Shown here: positions 60,345 through 64,000 of the stretch, one piece after another
Position numbering within the stretch: the stretch's first letter is position 1
Layout of the letters: each line of letters begins with the position of its first letter
Source: Selaginella moellendorffii
Lineage: Eukaryota > Streptophyta > Lycopodiopsida > Selaginellales > Selaginellaceae
NCBI RefSeq assembly: GCF_000143415.4
Contig: NW_003314276.1
Span: 755,825-819,824 of the forward strand
Direction of reading: 5' to 3'
DNA: 64,000 bases
Program-made: the position numbers and the translations under genes
The notes under the pieces: generated by a model
What the model saw: only the letters and a program-made list of their open reading frames with translations
Database searches by the model: none
What the model was told of the DNA's origin: nothing

Positions 60345-61741
60345 TGTGGAAGGTTACTTTTCATTTAGGTGCTTGGGAACTGCCTGAGAACTAGGAGCGC
60401 TACATATGACTGAAGGCATATGCTTTAATCTCATGGATCCGAAGAACTTAATCAAAATGAGAGAAAAGCTTTTCTCGGGAGCTTGTCGGTAAACTTTGCA
60501 AGGAAAGAGTGTGATGCAAGGTCCGTCAATGAAACAAACAAAGATGGTACCTGAAAAGAAGCGAAAGGATCTTAGCTGGCACACCGTGGTGAAGAGATAA
60601 AGATAAAAAATATGAGAGACAATACTTATCTCTTAATTAATTTGCAGTATTGAGTAATTTAATTGATCAATAGTTATAAAAATATTTATAATTTATAAAT
60701 CAAGATTAATATTAATAGTAAAATAAACAATAATATACTAGAAAGTGTTTAGGAAACTATAAATAAAAATATTAATCTAAATGATAGATATTAAAATATC
60801 CTAGAATATGCTTGCAAATTCTAGGATATTTTAATATCTAATAGTTGTGGTTGATTCAATCTGCTATAGGTCAAACCAATTATAGATCTATAGTACAAGC
60901 TTATTTATAAACCTATTTACATTAGTATATAGAACTTTTTCTCCAAAACAACTTTGATTAAACCCATATTAAAACTTGGGACTTAAGTTTCTTTGAGAAT
61001 TTGTTGTAAATTAGATGTTATATTCTTCTTTCAACCATTCCCTGTACAAATATATAACCTTTATAATTACAATTCAAGTTCTTTAAATGTTTTTTGATTT
61101 TATATTAGTAAATGAGAAACAACAAACATATAAAGATTACAAATACTTAGTCAAAGGATGCAAAGATAACATACTCAAAGGCATTATAGTTAAAAGTAAA
61201 AGATTAACATCAAACAGCAATACTCATGAGTATATAATTCTCAGTTATGGAAGTGATATTATAAATGAAGCTTTACAACATCATATTCAATCAATTCCTG
61301 AGTTGCAATTACATATAATTCTTTAAATGTTAAAATAATGTCTTTCATCTTTTGCATAGGATGGATCAAAATGTTAAACTTTGGATTCATCATAATGTTT
61401 GAATATGAGGTGAAAAAAATAGATATTGGTATTATATTTTAAATTTAAAAATAAATTTTATCTATAAATTACACTGAAAACAATATAGGGCATTTCTTAT
61501 AATTAACTTTATAGTAATAATGAAAAGATTAATATAAATATATACTTAAACAATTAGTGTAAATATTAATTTATAAATATTAAAAATAATATTTTCTTTT
61601 CTAAATTAGCTGATAATACAAAACCTCTATCAAATAGAAACTATTGCTAAAACATATTATATACTTAAATTATTATTTTTAATACCTTCTTAATAAAAAT
61701 ATTGCATCTAAAACCTTATAAAATATTCTTTAGTGTATCAG
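60345..61741. repeat. Repeated module and AT-rich tail, copy B
   Basis: 60,345-60,590 is a shortened copy of the module at 47.9-48.4 kb. The rest is the AT-rich family, clearly diverged from copy A. A plus frame at 61,087-61,326 (79 codons) is Asn/Lys/Ile-rich and partly open in copies A and C but with no recognisable domain. Confidence 0.65.
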
Positions 61742-61745
61742 AATA

Positions 61746-62033
61746 ATGCTTTATTTCGTTAAAGTGGGACTTATTCAGTAAAGTGGGACATTAATTAGCA
61801 TGTGTCCACATGCCATTTCCTAGTACTTAATTAATATTTATTAATATTTCTATCAGTTTTTTAATTTATTTTTTTATATTTCACAATATTATAACACAAA
61901 ATCATATGAAAATTTTTTAATTTATAAATTATAAAGTTAAAACTTCAATTTTTTATTGTTGTTATAAAAATGGCATGTGGCCACACACCATAAGTGGAAT
62001 AATGAAAAGTCCCACTTTAACGAAATAAAGCAT
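61746..62033. mobile_element. 288-bp MITE with perfect 27-bp terminal inverted repeats
   Basis: Left end ATGCTTTATTTCGTTAAAGT... (61,746-61,772) is the exact reverse complement of 62,007-62,033. AATA flanks both sides (61,742-61,745; 62,034-62,037). Copy A shows the uninterrupted site 'cagaatattcttgtc' at 49,463-49,477. Nested inverted words (gcatgtg..cacatgc) lie inside. No coding capacity. A TAA duplication (Harbinger-like) is an alternative reading of the ends. Confidence 0.85.
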
Positions 62034-62344
62034 AATATCCTTGTCAACGTCTTTGTTTTCTTCCTTCTCAATTTGACGAAGTCTGTTAATAATATAGTCG
62101 TATATTACATTTACTTTAACAAAAGATTGGATCTAATCGATCACTGGGACGCAGATCGAGAGCATACCTTGTGTTTCCAACACTCTTTGAATTAAAATTC
62201 TCTCGTGGCAAACCAATTCTTTTATATAGAACATCATCTTAGACAGTGATAATTATTTGCGAGAAATGTCATTTTAAGTTTTTTTTTGGACACTACTAAA
62301 TAACATATACCAAGTTGGCATAAGATCTTCAACACCATTAATGT

Positions 62345-62710
62345 TTTATAATTTCATGAAACATTCATAAGTTCATAGCTTTTTTATTTCCTTCTTAGAG
62401 CCTTCACAAGATGCAATTTTGTCTTTTGCACATCTCACCTTGGAAGGTATTTATCACTCAAAGCAACCATACTTCTAATTTAGGTGTCTGGGAGCTGCCT
62501 GAGAACTAGGAGTGCTGCGTCAGAACGAGGGAATTATCACTAAAGGCCAATCTCATGGATCCGAAGAACTGAGAAAAAAAGTTTTCTCAGGAGCTTGTCG
62601 GTAAGCTTTTCGAAGAAAATGGAGAAAGAGTGTAATACAAGGTTGACGGAGCTGTCAACGAAACCCAAACAAAGATGGTTCGTGAAAACAAGCGAAAGGA
62701 TCTTAGGCGC
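62345..62710 (+). repeat. Third copy of the 47.9-48.4-kb module
   Basis: Aligns with 47,895-48,365, from 'gttcatagcttttttatttcc' through 'cctgagaactaggagtgctg' to 'ggatcttaggc'. It directly follows the end of copy B, so the larger unit appears to begin again here. Confidence 0.7.
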
Positions 62711-62824
62711 TTGAAACAAGCGGGTTACTTTTAGAGACCTCTAAAGCTTAAGCGATGAGCTTGCTAGACTAATGGTAATTGTTTTTTATTTAAACATGCA
62801 TTTTTTCGTCCTCGCTGACATTTT

Positions 62825-63976
62825 TATACACCAGCGTCCATTTCGATTCCATACCCGAGAGGAGCCTCGTCTCCTTTAACACAATGCTCTCGGCAGGGGA
62901 ATGGAGGGAGAAGAGGCGATCAAACTGGCAGAGCTCTTCTTCGCCCAAATGCCCAACCGCGACCTCAATGCGATGCTGGACGCGTATGCCAAGAGAGGGC
63001 ATCTGTGCCGCGCACGTATCCTCTTCGCCGCCATGCCGGAGCACGACGCCATCACGATCACCACCATGATCCACACGCTCGCTCGGGGCTCGGGGGATTT
63101 GGAATCGGCGCGGTTTCTCTTTGATTCTACGCCCGTCCGGGACGAGCTGTGTTGGAACGCGCGTATGCCCAGCGAGGGCATACCGTCGAAGCGAGAAAGC
63201 TATTTGATTCCATGCCTGCCAAGATCGATTCTTCCTGGAATTCGATGCTGTCGGCTTACATCCAAGCTTCAGATATGGCGAGCGCCGAGGATTTCTTCTT
63301 TCGTGCCATGGCCGAGTGGAATCTCATCGCCTGCACAGCGATGCTCGCTGCGGATGCCCTAAACGGGCATCTGTCCAAGGCCGAGGAGATCTTCGCGGCG
63401 ATGGAGGAGGCGAGCTTGGTTTCCTGGACCGCTATGCTCGACGGATACGCGCGCAATGGATTCGTTCGAAACGCTGCCTCGATCTTTCACTCCATGGCGG
63501 AGAGAAACTTCGTTGCGTGGAGTGTCATGGCTTCTACGTTTGCTCGCCATCGCCACCTTTAAACACGAGCGAATTCTTAGTTTTGGCTGACGTCTCAGTT
63601 TGGAACTCTTTTGTTGCGCTCAATCCGAGAGCGCTAGCCTTCGCTCGCAAAGAGTGTTCCAGATCTTGAGCTCGATGAGTTGCGTCCAGATGAGAGCTCT
63701 TTCGTCTCGATCTTGCTGGCTTGCAGTCGATCCGGCCACGTTGATGCTGCTCGTCGATGCTTTAGCTGCCTAAGCTCGGATTTCTTCGTGGTGCTCAGTA
63801 AGAAACTCCATAGCTGCGTCATTGACACACTATGTCGGGCAGCGTTTTGCCGAGACGCGAGCGAGCTTGTTTTCAGCATGCCTTTCAAGCCAGACTCGGT
63901 GGACCTGAGCTCGATTCATCCAACTGTTGTAAGAGATCGAGTGGATCGATCTAAGAGTTTATCAAAGAGCTTATAG
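62825..63976 (+). pseudogene. PPR (PLS-type) pseudogene
   Basis: Successive frames encode PPR repeats: 'DSIPERSLVSFNTMLSA', then from 62,901 'LFFAQMPNRDLNAMLDAYAK' and 'ARILFAAMPEHDAITITTMI'. From about 63,149 a new frame gives 'AYAQRGHTVEARKLFDSMPA', 'AEEIFAAMEEASLVSWTAML' and 'ASIFHSMAERNFVAWSVMAS'. From 63,680 there is 'RPDESSFVSILLACSRSGHV'. At least three frame breaks are needed to join them: near 62,900, near 63,150 where roughly 10 bp are missing, and near 63,560-63,670. There is no organelle-targeting start. The short repeats without a long C-terminal domain fit the PLS class. Confidence 0.8.
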
Positions 63977-64000
63977 TTACCGGTTGATCCATTCATTGGC

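Larger units (their letters stand above)
57913..62345. repeat. Segmental duplication, copy B
   Basis: Same order as copy A. Differences: most of the tRNA-Ala gene is missing; an extra 150 bp or so follows it (58,050-58,215); the His run is shorter; the 47.9-48.1-kb part is missing; and a 288-bp MITE is inserted at 61,746. Confidence 0.85.

Noticed and set aside
61087-61326. 79-codon ORF in the AT-rich repeat
   Set aside because: Asn/Lys/Ile-rich by composition, frame not kept in the other copies.

Overview
The window is nuclear DNA from a land plant. The genes have clean GT..AG introns, mostly about 50-100 bp, and lie very close together. There are plant-specific families (peptidyl-serine galactosyltransferase, SPARK-type receptor kinase, plant ABCC transporter, VPS62/DUF946, NHL/LEA_2) and PPR-gene debris. 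The very short introns, tiny intergenic gaps and PPR remnants suggest a lycophyte such as Selaginella; this is inference, not proof.

Layout. (1) 1-3.6 kb is repeat-derived: a roughly 600-bp module in tandem, plus a PPR-gene scrap. (2) 4-42.3 kb is a dense gene island. In order it holds BRF1 (-), tRNA-Lys (-), SEC62 (+), a ThrE/Prm10-type membrane protein (-), a class V aminotransferase (+), mitochondrial bL21 (-), QCR6 (+), SERGT1-like (+), NAA25 (+), tRNA-Asp (-), a SPARK receptor-like (pseudo)kinase (+), an ABCC transporter (+), a VPS62/DUF946 protein (+), WDR70 (-), a UCH37-type deubiquitinase (+), a MADS-domain protein (-), a six-finger muscleblind-like CCCH protein (+) and an NHL protein (+). 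Several neighbours are head-to-head with 76-168 bp between start codons, or tail-to-tail with 63-181 bp between stops. (3) 42.3-45.7 kb is a scrambled zone: an inverted duplication involving the NHL gene flanks, around a direct partial copy of the CCCH gene. (4) 45.6-62.7 kb is repeat-rich and increasingly AT-rich. It holds two copies of a 4-kb segmental duplication, each with a histidine-rich single-span membrane ORF and decayed PPR sequence. It also holds a tRNA-Ala intact in only one copy, a minisatellite, a second inverted copy of the left-edge repeat, a decayed gag-like element, LTR-like direct repeats and a 288-bp MITE with perfect 27-bp TIRs. (5) 62.8-64 kb is a frameshifted PPR pseudogene.

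Most island genes are unrelated housekeeping functions (Pol III initiation, ER translocation, mitochondrial translation and respiration, N-terminal acetylation, splicing/WD40, proteasome deubiquitination). They are neighbours because the genome is compact, not because they form one pathway. The one pair with a shared compartment is bL21m/QCR6. The least explained items are the duplicated His-rich membrane ORF with its patchy divergence, the muscleblind-spaced CCCH gene, and the ThrE/Prm10 protein. Gene models come from reading splice sites by eye. Starts of the receptor kinase, the ABCC gene and the His-rich ORFs are the least certain.
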